A DNA stretch of 34,274 bases from NCBI GenBank assembly GCA_002726395.1, contig PBTA01000066.1:18166-52439 (forward strand), written 5' to 3'. Shown in pieces: positions 16,726-26,789 of the stretch (positions are counted from its first letter, which is position 1; every line of letters begins with the position of its first letter). This stretch comes from Methanobacteriota archaeon (GTDB lineage: Archaea; Thermoplasmatota; Poseidoniia; Poseidoniales; Poseidoniaceae). A model generated the notes under the pieces. It was not told where the DNA came from. It did no database searches and saw only the letters and a program-made list of their open reading frames with translations. Both the position numbers and the translations under genes were made by a program.

Positions 16726-19700
16726 ATCTTAGTGGAGATGAATCGCCTCGTAGCCCATCTTCTTCATCATCATTTACTTCAAACCAATCCACAATCCAAT
16801 CACCGTCAGTATCCCAATTAATCGGACTGGTCCCCTCTGCAATGTGGTCATTGTCAAGATCGACTGTATACCATCCAAATTCATGTTCACCTACGGCTCT
16901 AACAGGTGCTGTCTGGGGTGAACTGGTATAGTAGATCTCCCATTGATCAGTAAGTGCGCCAGATACTAGAGTTTGGTCATCACTTGGATTTAGAGTAAGG
17001 AAATCATCATCGTTATCATCAACAATCAAAATATATCTAAAATCATTAGACGATTGTTTATCCATCTTCAAATAATTAGTACTAGCCTCAGATGGAGTCC
17101 CGAGCCCTAACAAATATCCACGGAATTGCCACCATTCCTCAACAGGATTACCTTCATACACTAACGGAGCTAAACGGACCGCATTTGGTGACGTCAAATC
17201 GACGTTAGTTAATGTAAAAAATTCTTGGAAATTAGTATAAGGTTCATAACTACATCCTGCGCCAGAACAGTCATAATTACCATCATTATCAGGGTCATAA
17301 TTAGCGTCCACAGGATCTGCGGGATTCAAAGTAAACCAAGTTAATTCTAAGTTGGGACGAGACAACTTGTCTCCATTTAGTGAAAGCGGTAAACAAGAGA
17401 TTGTATTAGTATCACATTCTCCGCCAGTTAAAGAATCAATCCAGATAACTTTGATTTGTAAGAGTGAAGAAAAATTATCGTTTGATTCATTCCAAGCCAT
17501 CTTGTATTCATACCAATCTGGTAACATATCTCCATCAGTATCATTGTCGTTTGGATTGATACCATACTTGAATACTTCTCGACCATCACTGAGGTTGTAA
17601 TCAATTTCATGAGAGATTACTAATCCATTCGACGTTTGTGTATTATAGATTATCGAATCACCATCTGTATCATTCAAATCTGGCCGTGTATTATTGTTCC
17701 ATTCCATTAGATTAGTGAACGGCAGAGAGCCCGGACCTGGTTGGATTATCACACCGCTTCCAGTAAAGGTTCGATCATCCCATTCACCTTGTTGTGCCGG
17801 GATATCGAATGCATTTCTATCATACCAACCATCACTATCGCCGTCGTAATTGACATCATGCGGATTGACCGGATTTGCCGCCCAGTGGTCTTCGGTTGAA
17901 ACATCAGGCATACCATAAATTGCGTAACAATATTCCCAACCATCTGGAATGGAATCACCGTCTGAATCACTACTTGTTGGATCGGCAACACCGACTAGTG
18001 TGCGATTAAAGTTATTAGAATCATATGAGTTGATTTTCAACATCCTATCAGCACTGTCTGGACTCTTTGAAATGAAGTCATCATACAATGCTGCTCTAGC
18101 TTCAAAATAGGTATAACCCATTTCTTCTTTGTAGGCATTGATAGCATCATCACCAAAACTCAAAATTCCAACTTCTTGTGGAATTGTATTTCTTTCAGAG
18201 TATTTACCCCATGTCCTTGATTCCCATTCTCTGAGATTGGAAAATCGTTCGTCTAATGAAATATTGCCGTCACCATCACAATCAAAACTGTCTCCATCAG
18301 TATCTAGCAACACATCCCCATCGATGAGTGGATTAATGCTCCATAAATTACCTTCTAAATCCCATTCCGCAAACCAATATTCAAATCCGTCATACATACC
18401 ATCTCCATCAGTATCTGGATTAGTTGGGTCAGTTATACCCATTAGAATAGAAATGAAATTATTTGCTGGTTCACCATTTTGCCAATCGTTAAAATCATCT
18501 AGCAAGCGCTTCCCTCGAGTTTCTTTTGAGATTAATATATTGAACATTCTTTGGGCCTTTTCGGTAGGTTGTAGTAAATCTCCATCAATGTGTAACAGAG
18601 GTGCATCAGAAGGGTGTTCAATTCCATTATCTGGATTTGAGGTTACTAGGGCAAATTCTTGTAAGTCAATTAAACCGTCTTCATCAGAGTCAAACATTCC
18701 GTCACCAGGAACCAGTGGATTTAACGTCCAAGTTTCAGCAGATTGGTTCCAAGTAGTAAACAGTAATTCAACACCATCGATAATTCCGTCACCATCAGTA
18801 TCAACATTATTTGGGTCACCAGTTAATCCTGTTAAATTTCGCTGAGTAGAATTCACAAATGAGCCAAATGAAAGGTCGGTTTGTATTCCAGCCCACGCTT
18901 GGAATGTGTAAGCACTACCGATTGTGGTAACAAACCACTTTGGCGATGAACGCTCGGCATCGGTTTCTGTCAATAGAGGGTCGATTGCGTTATATTCTTC
19001 CCAATTAGTCATTCCATCTTTGTCGGCATCTTCCCATCTATCAGCCGGTTGTAATGGATTAAGTGTCCATTCATCTTCCAATATGTTCCATCTAGAAAAC
19101 CAGATTTCCCAACCATCAGGCATACCATCATCATCGGTATCTGAGTCCAGGGGATTAGATGAACCTGAATCAATTGAATTTTGAGTTGCCAGCAGGGAAC
19201 CTGCTGCACGTTCTGCATAAGATGCCTCTGGTGCACCATTGTCGCTTACAAAAGTGAATAAATCTGTACTAAATCCAAACGGTAACGCACTGAAATCCGT
19301 TGGATTATTTTCATCAAACAAATCGTAGCGCAAATGATATTCAAGGTAGTTTACCAGAGCCTCATTTTGCTGAATTATGCCGTCTCTATCGATGTCAAAT
19401 CCATCACCATCAGGATTTTTCAGTGCATCAGAACCATTTAGCGGATTTATTCCAACTCTTGAACTATCCCAAGAACATGAATAGGCGGCTTCCCATCCAT
19501 CAGGCAACGAATCACCATCTGAATCGATATTGTTTGGATCGGAGTCAGACCACAACTCTGCATCGGTAGAATTCTCTCCATGGGACTCAAATAACAATCC
19601 TTCAATTGCTTGCTGCTTTACTTGAGTCCATCGATATTCACATAAATTTTGTAGCCCATCACCATCAGCATCCCAACTTGCATCCTCTGCTCTGTTGGGA

Positions 19701-22495
19701 TCTAATGACCAATTATTACCACCAGTAAACGAGGAACCAACCCATCTGCGGTTCTCTATCTCCCAGCCGTCTGGCATTCCGTCACCATCTGAATCTGGAT
19801 TTGTTGGGTCAGTCCCAATATCACTGGTTGATAGGCTGAGGTAGGTGGAATTGGCGTCACCACCAACTTGGCTATCACAGATGTACTCAAGTTGTACAGA
19901 ATAATAGCACCACAGGTTAGTGCTCTCGTAGTAGAAACCAAAATACTCTTCACCGTCGCTTAATCCATCACCATCTGTATCTCCAACATTCGGATTAGTA
20001 GAATTATAGCCATCATCTGTAGTAGCGATATATCTGAATTCATCGAGATTGGTCCACAGCCGCTCTAAAATCCCATCACCCGATTGATCTAAATCTAGAC
20101 CATCATAATCGAAATCTAATAGCGCATCCCATGGGTCTGTCGGGTCCAAATTGTTACCAATTTCCCATCCATCAGGCATACCATCACCATCAGAGTCGTT
20201 GGATTTTGGATTCATTAATTCAAGGTTAGAAAATTGTCCAGGTTCGGATGATGCAAAAATAGTCATATTTTCAAAAGAGCCAATAGTTGCAATTTCAGAG
20301 ATATATCCGGGTATAGTTTCCTGTTGATCAATCTCGTATACATTGGAATAGTCACCTGAAAGAACCCACGTACCTGCGTTGGAGCCAAGAATAATTTGTT
20401 GCCCTGTAGAATATATTGATCTTATGTTATTAATGTCTCTTGTACTGACTTCATTTGAACCGGGATTTTCTAATAGACCACTGTGACTTATTACATTGTC
20501 AATAAGTCGCATTTGATGTAGTCCCGAAGGAGTACCAAACCAAAGTACTTGAGGGCTCTCCGGTGATGGACCGTCTAACAGAATATCTCTTACTTCAGCA
20601 GGATTTTCTGCACTTCCCGTTGGTAATGTTCGCAATTCATTTATTGATGCAAAAACTCCTGTGTCCTCTTTTGAGTAGAAGAATCTCCAGTCAGCGATAT
20701 TACCATCCCTACCAGAGTTGGTCTCACAGGTAAGAAGGCCTCTATCGGTAGCAACGAAGAGTGTAAGATTGCCGTTAGCAAGACCGTGCTCTATATCCGT
20801 AACACTAGCATTACCGTTTGATAATTGGTTGGTTATCGCTTGACTTACTTCATGAACTTGTTCAATCAGTCCAAAGCTACTGACTTCAAACACATTACCA
20901 GTTCCCGCAAACCCAAGTCCAATTATCTGATTATTCGGGCTATTAATCAATAATTCTTCCAATTCATGTATCGTTTCTGTTTGTGACCAATCCCAATTAT
21001 CTACAGATTGCAATAATCCGTCGAGCTGGATTCTTGCCACACCCAAACCAACGTTAGAAGCCAAAGCAATGGCATAAACTTGATCACTTTGATCACGTAA
21101 AATAGTTGAGTCATAGAGTTCTACACCTTGAGGTATCCAATAATCAGTGGAAGATGATAGTGAATTGTCAATTACTGTTATCCCGTATTTTGTGGTGACA
21201 TACAACATTGATTCGACAACCTCCAAAGATCTGACATCATGATTTATGACACTGATTTCTTCGCTTTGGGTAGCAAAGGAAATTGGATACTGATAGAGTG
21301 TTGACATTTCGCTAGCGTACATTGTTGATTTTAGCCCCGCCATTACGGTATTACCATCATCAAAGTAAATATTATACTCTTCAATATTAGATAATTGCTC
21401 ACCTAATTCAAGCGCAGTTGCTGTCCTACTTACATCCGGAGAAATAACTCCATCCAAATTTTTATCCCAACCGTCCAAGTCTTCGTCAGACAATGCACTG
21501 CTTCTATTTAGCGGGTCTAAACCGAAGTGAACTTCCCAACCATCAGGAATCCCATCACCAAAAGACGGAAATAAATTCCGAACGGTAAATCCATCCCAGT
21601 TGTACCTATCTGAATCCTTCAATAAAGGATCAGTACCTAACCACAAATCCTCACCTACTGGAGATTCTGAATTAGTACAGGCAGCTAAAATATTCTGGAA
21701 TGTGGCATTTACTCCAGTAGGGATATAGGGCCAATTAGTTAGAATTGAGCCCTCCGGCAAGGTCGCAGTACACCAAAGACCATCAAGTTCTGTAGTATGA
21801 TTTGATGGAGCACCATAGATATATTCTTCACTTGAGGTATACCACTCATTGAAACTCATTATGCCATCTCGGTTTACATCAAAACCATCCTTATCTGGAT
21901 CTTTAGCAACATCACTAGCGTTTAATGGGTCAAAGTCAGTACACTCGTATCGCTGAGAAAATACATCAAAACCACCAATTCTCAGGCACATATAGGCTTC
22001 ATAGCCATCAGGCATACCATCGCCATCGGTATCTGATTTTCGAGGATCTAAGTATGAACGGAAACCTTCCCCATCAACCACACCTGTTAAGCCACGCAAA
22101 AAACCAGGATCTGTACATTCAGCAGGATAGGGCCAGCAATATTCTTCAGTGGAGTTTAAGCCATCTCTGTCAACATCAAGTATTGCATCTGAAGCATCAT
22201 CTGCATCCATACCTTGCATCGAGTAACCTCTGCCATCAATAGCTGTAGAATTTACCCATTCAGCGAATATATCTTCGTGTACATCAGGTATTCCGTCACC
22301 ATCTGAATCGGTTGTTGGGGGACGTTCTTGATTAGTATCATCAGGATGAACATTGGAAACTGGAGATATTGTTGGAAATTGCGCCATAAATAGCAGACTG
22401 ATAACCACTGCCAATGTAGTAAGCAGTGTAGATTGACTTCGACGCATGCCTTCACCTGTCACGAAGTATAGCCTTCGCATTTGTCGACTTCCCAA
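16703..22495 (-). CDS. Giant secreted protein with thrombospondin type 3-like Ca-binding repeats and an internal beta-propeller-like insert
   Basis: 1930 aa; about 25 acidic repeats such as DSDGDGMPDGWE, DTDGDGLSDGEE, DADGDGLQNLCEY. N-terminal signal helix TLLTTLAVVISLLFMAQF; likely start ATG 22447 (MRRSQSTLL). Central aa about 390-750 lack repeats and read as short beta-strand units (LYVTTKYGITVIDNS, LFVATDRGLLTCE, LWFGTPSGLHQM). Confidence 0.85.
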   Translation of the reverse strand: MGSRQMRRLYFVTGEGMRRSQSTLLTTLAVVISLLFMAQFPTISPVSNVHPDDTNQERPPTTDSDGDGIPDVHEDIFAEWVNSTAIDGRGYSMQGMDADDASDAILDVDRDGLNSTEEYCWPYPAECTDPGFLRGLTGVVDGEGFRSYLDPRKSDTDGDGMPDGYEAYMCLRIGGFDVFSQRYECTDFDPLNASDVAKDPDKDGFDVNRDGIMSFNEWYTSSEEYIYGAPSNHTTELDGLWCTATLPEGSILTNWPYIPTGVNATFQNILAACTNSESPVGEDLWLGTDPLLKDSDRYNWDGFTVRNLFPSFGDGIPDGWEVHFGLDPLNRSSALSDEDLDGWDKNLDGVISPDVSRTATALELGEQLSNIEEYNIYFDDGNTVMAGLKSTMYASEMSTLYQYPISFATQSEEISVINHDVRSLEVVESMLYVTTKYGITVIDNSLSSSTDYWIPQGVELYDSTILRDQSDQVYAIALASNVGLGVARIQLDGLLQSVDNWDWSQTETIHELEELLINSPNNQIIGLGFAGTGNVFEVSSFGLIEQVHEVSQAITNQLSNGNASVTDIEHGLANGNLTLFVATDRGLLTCETNSGRDGNIADWRFFYSKEDTGVFASINELRTLPTGSAENPAEVRDILLDGPSPESPQVLWFGTPSGLHQMRLIDNVISHSGLLENPGSNEVSTRDINNIRSIYSTGQQIILGSNAGTWVLSGDYSNVYEIDQQETIPGYISEIATIGSFENMTIFASSEPGQFSNLELMNPKSNDSDGDGMPDGWEIGNNLDPTDPWDALLDFDYDGLDLDQSGDGILERLWTNLDEFRYIATTDDGYNSTNPNVGDTDGDGLSDGEEYFGFYYESTNLWCYYSVQLEYICDSQVGGDANSTYLSLSTSDIGTDPTNPDSDGDGMPDGWEIENRRWVGSSFTGGNNWSLDPNRAEDASWDADGDGLQNLCEYRWTQVKQQAIEGLLFESHGENSTDAELWSDSDPNNIDSDGDSLPDGWEAAYSCSWDSSRVGINPLNGSDALKNPDGDGFDIDRDGIIQQNEALVNYLEYHLRYDLFDENNPTDFSALPFGFSTDLFTFVSDNGAPEASYAERAAGSLLATQNSIDSGSSNPLDSDTDDDGMPDGWEIWFSRWNILEDEWTLNPLQPADRWEDADKDGMTNWEEYNAIDPLLTETDAERSSPKWFVTTIGSAYTFQAWAGIQTDLSFGSFVNSTQRNLTGLTGDPNNVDTDGDGIIDGVELLFTTWNQSAETWTLNPLVPGDGMFDSDEDGLIDLQEFALVTSNPDNGIEHPSDAPLLHIDGDLLQPTEKAQRMFNILISKETRGKRLLDDFNDWQNGEPANNFISILMGITDPTNPDTDGDGMYDGFEYWFAEWDLEGNLWSINPLIDGDVLLDTDGDSFDCDGDGNISLDERFSNLREWESRTWGKYSERNTIPQEVGILSFGDDAINAYKEEMGYTYFEARAALYDDFISKSPDSADRMLKINSYDSNNFNRTLVGVADPTSSDSDGDSIPDGWEYCYAIYGMPDVSTEDHWAANPVNPHDVNYDGDSDGWYDRNAFDIPAQQGEWDDRTFTGSGVIIQPGPGSLPFTNLMEWNNNTRPDLNDTDGDSIIYNTQTSNGLVISHEIDYNLSDGREVFKYGINPNDNDTDGDMLPDWYEYKMAWNESNDNFSSLLQIKVIWIDSLTGGECDTNTISCLPLSLNGDKLSRPNLELTWFTLNPADPVDANYDPDNDGNYDCSGAGCSYEPYTNFQEFFTLTNVDLTSPNAVRLAPLVYEGNPVEEWWQFRGYLLGLGTPSEASTNYLKMDKQSSNDFRYILIVDDNDDDFLTLNPSDDQTLVSGALTDQWEIYYTSSPQTAPVRAVGEHEFGWYTVDLDNDHIAEGTSPINWDTDGDWIVDWFEVNDDEEDGLRGDSSPLRYDSRQTG

Positions 22496-22552
22496 CTACA
22501 CTTATGAGCATGATGGAGTGATGTTCCGACATTGATTCAGTTGGTTGAGTAA

Positions 22553-22579
22553 AAAAATACCGAAAATCATCGGTTTTTT
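22553..22579. promoter_or_regulatory. A/T-flanked hairpin in a divergent intergenic region
   Basis: AAAAA-T-ACCGA-AAATCA-TCGGT-TTTTT: 5-bp core stem extended by A/T pairing with one bulge; terminator-like on both strands but located between divergent genes. Confidence 0.45.
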
Positions 22580-22633
22580 CAATTTGCGAGGGGTTTGTTC
22601 AATACCCTCCCGCGATAGGGGCGAACTATCAAC

Positions 22634-23458
22634 ATGTCTTTGCGAATTACTCACTTAGGAACAGGTAGCCGAGGCAACTCAACGCTGCTTGAAACTGATG
22701 ATGTAAAGGTGTTAATTGATTTAGGATTTAGCGGCGCCCAGTTGCAAAAGCGACTAGCCATGCTCAACATTGAGCCTGAGGATATTGACTGCGCCCTACT
22801 AAGCCACCATCATGGAGATCATGGCGGTGGAGCGACTATTGCTCAACGCAAATGGGACATGCAAATTTTGGCTAATGAAAGAACTGCACAGGAATTAGAT
22901 TTAGACCCCTTGAAAACTTCCTACTTTGGCGCCTTGGATGTGATTAGAATCGGTGACGAATTATCAATCCTAACCGTCCCAGTCCCTCATTCTGGCTCAG
23001 AAAATGTCGCCTTCGTGGCAAGCTGTGGTGGAGAAAGAGCCGCAATAATTACCGATTTAGGCTCTTGGACGGATGAATTAATCAAGCACGTATATGGTTG
23101 TGAACATATTTCAATCGAAGCAAACTATGATGATCGAAAATTGAGCGCCGGACCATATCCATATTCTTTGAAAGAGAGGATTCGTGGTAGAGGAGGTCAC
23201 TTATCCAACAGTCAAACTGGACAATTTCTTGCTGAAGTCAGTACGGAGAGCACGCGAAATATAGTATTGACACACCTGAGTGAAAAAAACAACTCGCCGC
23301 ACCTAGCAGAATCTACCGTATTGTACTACATCTCGGAAGTATTTGACGGAGACATATACATTTCATTACAAGATGGTCCAGAAATGACTCACTATATCGG
23401 AGCAAGCGGTCTTGAAAATCTTACGCCCACTAAACTAAATGAAGTCAAGATTGACTAA
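22634..23458 (+). CDS. Metallo-beta-lactamase-fold hydrolase, YycJ/WalJ-like
   Basis: LGTGSRGNSTLLETDDVKVLIDLGFSGAQLQKRL (GSxGNS motif), SHHHGDHGGG metal-binding motif, AIITDLGSW, IVLTHLSEKNN. Confidence 0.88.
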   Translation: MSLRITHLGTGSRGNSTLLETDDVKVLIDLGFSGAQLQKRLAMLNIEPEDIDCALLSHHHGDHGGGATIAQRKWDMQILANERTAQELDLDPLKTSYFGALDVIRIGDELSILTVPVPHSGSENVAFVASCGGERAAIITDLGSWTDELIKHVYGCEHISIEANYDDRKLSAGPYPYSLKERIRGRGGHLSNSQTGQFLAEVSTESTRNIVLTHLSEKNNSPHLAESTVLYYISEVFDGDIYISLQDGPEMTHYIGASGLENLTPTKLNEVKID

Positions 23459-23467
23459 AAATTAGTC
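23453..23467. repeat. Perfect inverted repeat overlapping the MBL gene stop codon
   Basis: GACTAA-AAA-TTAGTC; 6-bp arms, 3-nt loop; TAA stop at 23456-23458 lies in the left arm. Confidence 0.8.
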
Positions 23468-23469
23468 TG

Positions 23470-23489
23470 ATTTAGGTCAATACCTAAAT
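23470..23489. promoter_or_regulatory. Perfect inverted repeat abutting the pilin-operon start codon
   Basis: ATTTAGGT-CAAT-ACCTAAAT; 8-bp arms, 4-nt loop; right arm contains the AT of the ATG at 23488. Confidence 0.7.
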
Positions 23490-24567
23490 GATACCGAAGT
23501 ATGAGAGGTTTGTGCCACCTAGCAGACGCTACGTTTCAGGACCCCGGAGACGGGAAAATGAAGAGGGTGTTAGCGAAGTCCTTGGCGTGATTATGATGCT
23601 TGCCATGGTTGTTACAATAATGGGTGGTGTTTGGGTATTTTTGAATCCATATATTTCTGATTTTGAAGACAACACCAACTGGAATGCAGCCAATGGCATT
23701 GCTGACCGCTTAGAAGACAGGATAGATGTTTCAGCAGATGCGCCAGAGGGGACTGGAATACGTCATAGTTTGCAGATGAGAACAACACTCTTGCAAGGTG
23801 TCACTAATCTCGAGCACTGGACAATAAGTGCTGATTTGACCCCATATGAGGTAGTAAATATCGGGCAATATAGCAACAATTCGTTTATCATAACCAGTAT
23901 GAACCAGACAGCATCAAAAGTTACCATCACAACAGAAAATAGTCAATTCACTCAAATGATAAGCGCTAACAATGGTTTGGTTGAGCACAATATGCAATTA
24001 GGTGAATGGTATATTATCACTGTTTTTAATGACAATGATGACCCGATTCACCGTAGCGTCAAATATTCACTATCTGGGCTTCGTTTGATTACCAGTTTAG
24101 GCAATGGTGAGCATGAAATATATCTCATCAATAATGCTAGAATTGAGCATTTTGCCGATTCAGCTTGGGAAATTAGTCAATTTCCAAGAATTGAATTTGA
24201 TGAACTCGCAACAGGAGGCATACGCTTGTCGATGGTTCTAACCAATGTAGTAGTAAATGGAAGTTTAGGTAATGCAAACCAACTTGGTATCGACATTATT
24301 TCAGCTGGCTCAATAAACCCATTTTCTGGAGAATGTTTCAATATACGATATACGACAACAAACTCTGTATCTCCAGTCATAAGCCCACAATATGATGATT
24401 TGTGGTTAAATTCATATTCATTAAACCGCGCATCAGGAACACTGGATTCTTACGTCGGTTTATCACCATTTGAAAGAGCAAGTGGAATAGATGGCATAAG
24501 TGTAAATTCTTTGGGTCAATCGGTATTTTTTGATGTAACTATTAATCAGGTGGTTTTGGAAAGATGA
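23488..24567 (+). CDS. Archaeal type IV pilin-like protein (class III signal)
   Basis: RRRENEEGVSEVLGVIMMLAMVVTIMGGVWVFLNPYI: charged N-terminus, Gly/Val-Ser cleavage-like site, then H-domain, as in archaeal pilins. Confidence 0.8.
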   Translation: MIPKYERFVPPSRRYVSGPRRRENEEGVSEVLGVIMMLAMVVTIMGGVWVFLNPYISDFEDNTNWNAANGIADRLEDRIDVSADAPEGTGIRHSLQMRTTLLQGVTNLEHWTISADLTPYEVVNIGQYSNNSFIITSMNQTASKVTITTENSQFTQMISANNGLVEHNMQLGEWYIITVFNDNDDPIHRSVKYSLSGLRLITSLGNGEHEIYLINNARIEHFADSAWEISQFPRIEFDELATGGIRLSMVLTNVVVNGSLGNANQLGIDIISAGSINPFSGECFNIRYTTTNSVSPVISPQYDDLWLNSYSLNRASGTLDSYVGLSPFERASGIDGISVNSLGQSVFFDVTINQVVLER

Positions 24568-26789
24568 AACAGAATCTAACCAGAAATGAAGAGTCTGTTT
24601 CTGCAGCAATTGCGACAGTTTTATTATTTGGTGGAGTTGTTTCAATCATCGGTTTAATGCTGGTTTCAATGCTTCCAATAATTGAAGAATTAGAAGGTTC
24701 AATTGAGCGTGACGATATGTCTTCACAAATGATGATTTTGGCTCAGCAAACTGAAATTTTAAGCGAGCATGGCATGCCTGGTGATTCTACCGAAATAGAT
24801 CTAATACCAATTGACGGAACCCTCTCATGGGACACTACAAGAGGTGGAATGTGGTATTCATCTACTTGGAATAGCGACACGACATTTAGGATGAAAGGAG
24901 TATTAGACTTTGATGATTCAATACAAATAAAACATCCTGAGAGTAAATCAACCTCGGTTTGTTTTGACGACCTAAGGTTAGGCCCGACAAAGCCATTCAT
25001 ATATTCCATTCCAGATTACATAGAAGAAATTATGATTAGTCCAAACCAAGGAATCGCATCACCACTTGGGCCGATAGAAATCAAAGTGAATTCTGCTGAG
25101 CGATTAATCGAAAAGATTGATTTGAACATCGGTTCTACTGTTAAATTAACCACTACTGAATTCCAATATTACAAACTTGAGTCTACCCATGAACTGAACA
25201 TATTGGCAAGTTTGGGTAGCGGAGGTGGTACTATTTTTATGCCAGATAACCCCAGTCAAAGTGATTTAACCGGCAGGTCTTGGAGCATACCAATGAATCA
25301 AGGTAACAATACAGTACACATCATGAGTGAAACATCTAATCAAATTGAATTGATGGTAGATGGAGAGGAAACCAGACATATTGTTACCAATGATGAGGAC
25401 CCAAGAATTGGTGTTTCTTGGACACATACAATCGATTTGAATTCGCCAAAATTAGTATCTCTTTCAACAAGCGCACCATCACGACTTATTTTGCTAACAT
25501 CTGACAATAATATGACAGGTAGCGTAACACTTCAATCAACTTCTGGTGCTCTAATCGGCTCAGAGTTCATCACACCTCAGCTAACTGGAAGTTTAGAATT
25601 ATTCAACCCAAATGAAGAGATTGCAACTATCACTTGGAAAGGGGGAGGAATTTCAATTCAAGCGGATTCAACTGTAATCATACCATGGCCGCCTCAGACT
25701 GTTAACGGTGCGCCAATTATAGATTCAGATAAAGAAATATCAGCATATTGGCACAATAATGATTCCATTAATCCAAGTAATGGATTGAATATAATTCCGG
25801 CAAAAGATACTGGATTTTCCTCTGGAAAATCCCATAGATATGAGATATTTTCCAGCAATGGACTGGAATCAATACATACTCAATTAGCAGGGTATAGTTC
25901 AGTACTAAACTATTCAAATACTAACTCTGCTTATCAGAATCTTACCTTCAACAACCCGTTCCATGAACTGCAAACAAGCCAAGGCAGCCACAACGTTTCT
26001 GTGGAAGATGGGCACCCAATTAGAGTTCACCGGAGTACTGGAGATTCGGGATTAAGTCAATTAATGCATGATGGAGAACAGAGATGTGTTGGAATTAATA
26101 CCACAGCAAGCGGGTGGATTACTACAGAATTGCCATGGAATTCCGTTTCTGGTAGAAGCGAAGGTCAAATTATGAATGCTTGGAGTCAAGGAACACATCC
26201 CTCGAGTTACTCTATAAGTCTAATTGGTAATAACGGAAAGACTGACCATCAAATCATTGCATCATCATGGATTTTCCATATCTCTAGACTTACTTATTCT
26301 TTCTCCTCTTCTATTACCGGACTTGAAGTTGCTTATTCTAACGGGGCAGTACTAACAAACCATCCAGAATTTTTGCCTACCGTATTGAAGCAACCAAATG
26401 ATAGATCTGGACCAGGACCCCGATTTGCAGCAACGATTCCTGCATTAAATCCTACAGCAGATAGTGTATCTGGTGCGGGTGTAATGAATTTAGATATAGA
26501 ATTAGCATACAGAGAGTCATTAGCCTCAGACATTGCATATGAAGTCAGACGTGGGTGGTATAGCCCATATGGTGAAGAGATTGCAAATTCTGCAGCCAGT
26601 AGTCTAGATTCTAGTATCGATTGGACGATTTATCCCGGACGATTGGATTTGCTCACAGATTATGTGGGTTGGGTCCCTGACCCGAGTATCGGAACCTCGG
26701 AAGCGGTTTGGCATACCAATGGCGATCCAATTCAATTTAGTTTACAACTATCCTCACTTGATGTAACAATGACGGAGGCTGTTGGATGA
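24564..26789 (+). CDS. Large pilin-like surface protein (type IV pilin-like N-terminus)
   Basis: MKQNLTRNEESVSAAIATVLLFGGVVSIIGLMLVSMLPIIEELEGSI; ATGA overlap with the upstream gene (24564-24567). Confidence 0.75.
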   Translation: MKQNLTRNEESVSAAIATVLLFGGVVSIIGLMLVSMLPIIEELEGSIERDDMSSQMMILAQQTEILSEHGMPGDSTEIDLIPIDGTLSWDTTRGGMWYSSTWNSDTTFRMKGVLDFDDSIQIKHPESKSTSVCFDDLRLGPTKPFIYSIPDYIEEIMISPNQGIASPLGPIEIKVNSAERLIEKIDLNIGSTVKLTTTEFQYYKLESTHELNILASLGSGGGTIFMPDNPSQSDLTGRSWSIPMNQGNNTVHIMSETSNQIELMVDGEETRHIVTNDEDPRIGVSWTHTIDLNSPKLVSLSTSAPSRLILLTSDNNMTGSVTLQSTSGALIGSEFITPQLTGSLELFNPNEEIATITWKGGGISIQADSTVIIPWPPQTVNGAPIIDSDKEISAYWHNNDSINPSNGLNIIPAKDTGFSSGKSHRYEIFSSNGLESIHTQLAGYSSVLNYSNTNSAYQNLTFNNPFHELQTSQGSHNVSVEDGHPIRVHRSTGDSGLSQLMHDGEQRCVGINTTASGWITTELPWNSVSGRSEGQIMNAWSQGTHPSSYSISLIGNNGKTDHQIIASSWIFHISRLTYSFSSSITGLEVAYSNGAVLTNHPEFLPTVLKQPNDRSGPGPRFAATIPALNPTADSVSGAGVMNLDIELAYRESLASDIAYEVRRGWYSPYGEEIANSAASSLDSSIDWTIYPGRLDLLTDYVGWVPDPSIGTSEAVWHTNGDPIQFSLQLSSLDVTMTEAVG

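Noticed and set aside
18138-18845. 235-aa plus-strand ORF inside the giant TT3-repeat gene
   Set aside because: It is the antisense reading of the repetitive Ca-binding cassettes (Ser/Pro-rich SPSVSG phrases repeat with the same period); no independent protein features.
22462-22477. CGAAG-TATAGC-CTTCG hairpin upstream of the probable TT3 gene start
   Set aside because: Short 5-bp stem, may lie in coding or leader sequence depending on the start codon; not distinguishable from chance.
16703-22495. Repeated short DNA motif (ccatcaccatctgaatctgg-like) suggesting a CRISPR or tandem array
   Set aside because: Copies are degenerate, irregularly spaced and in frame with DSDGDGxPDGW codons, so they are explained by protein repeats.
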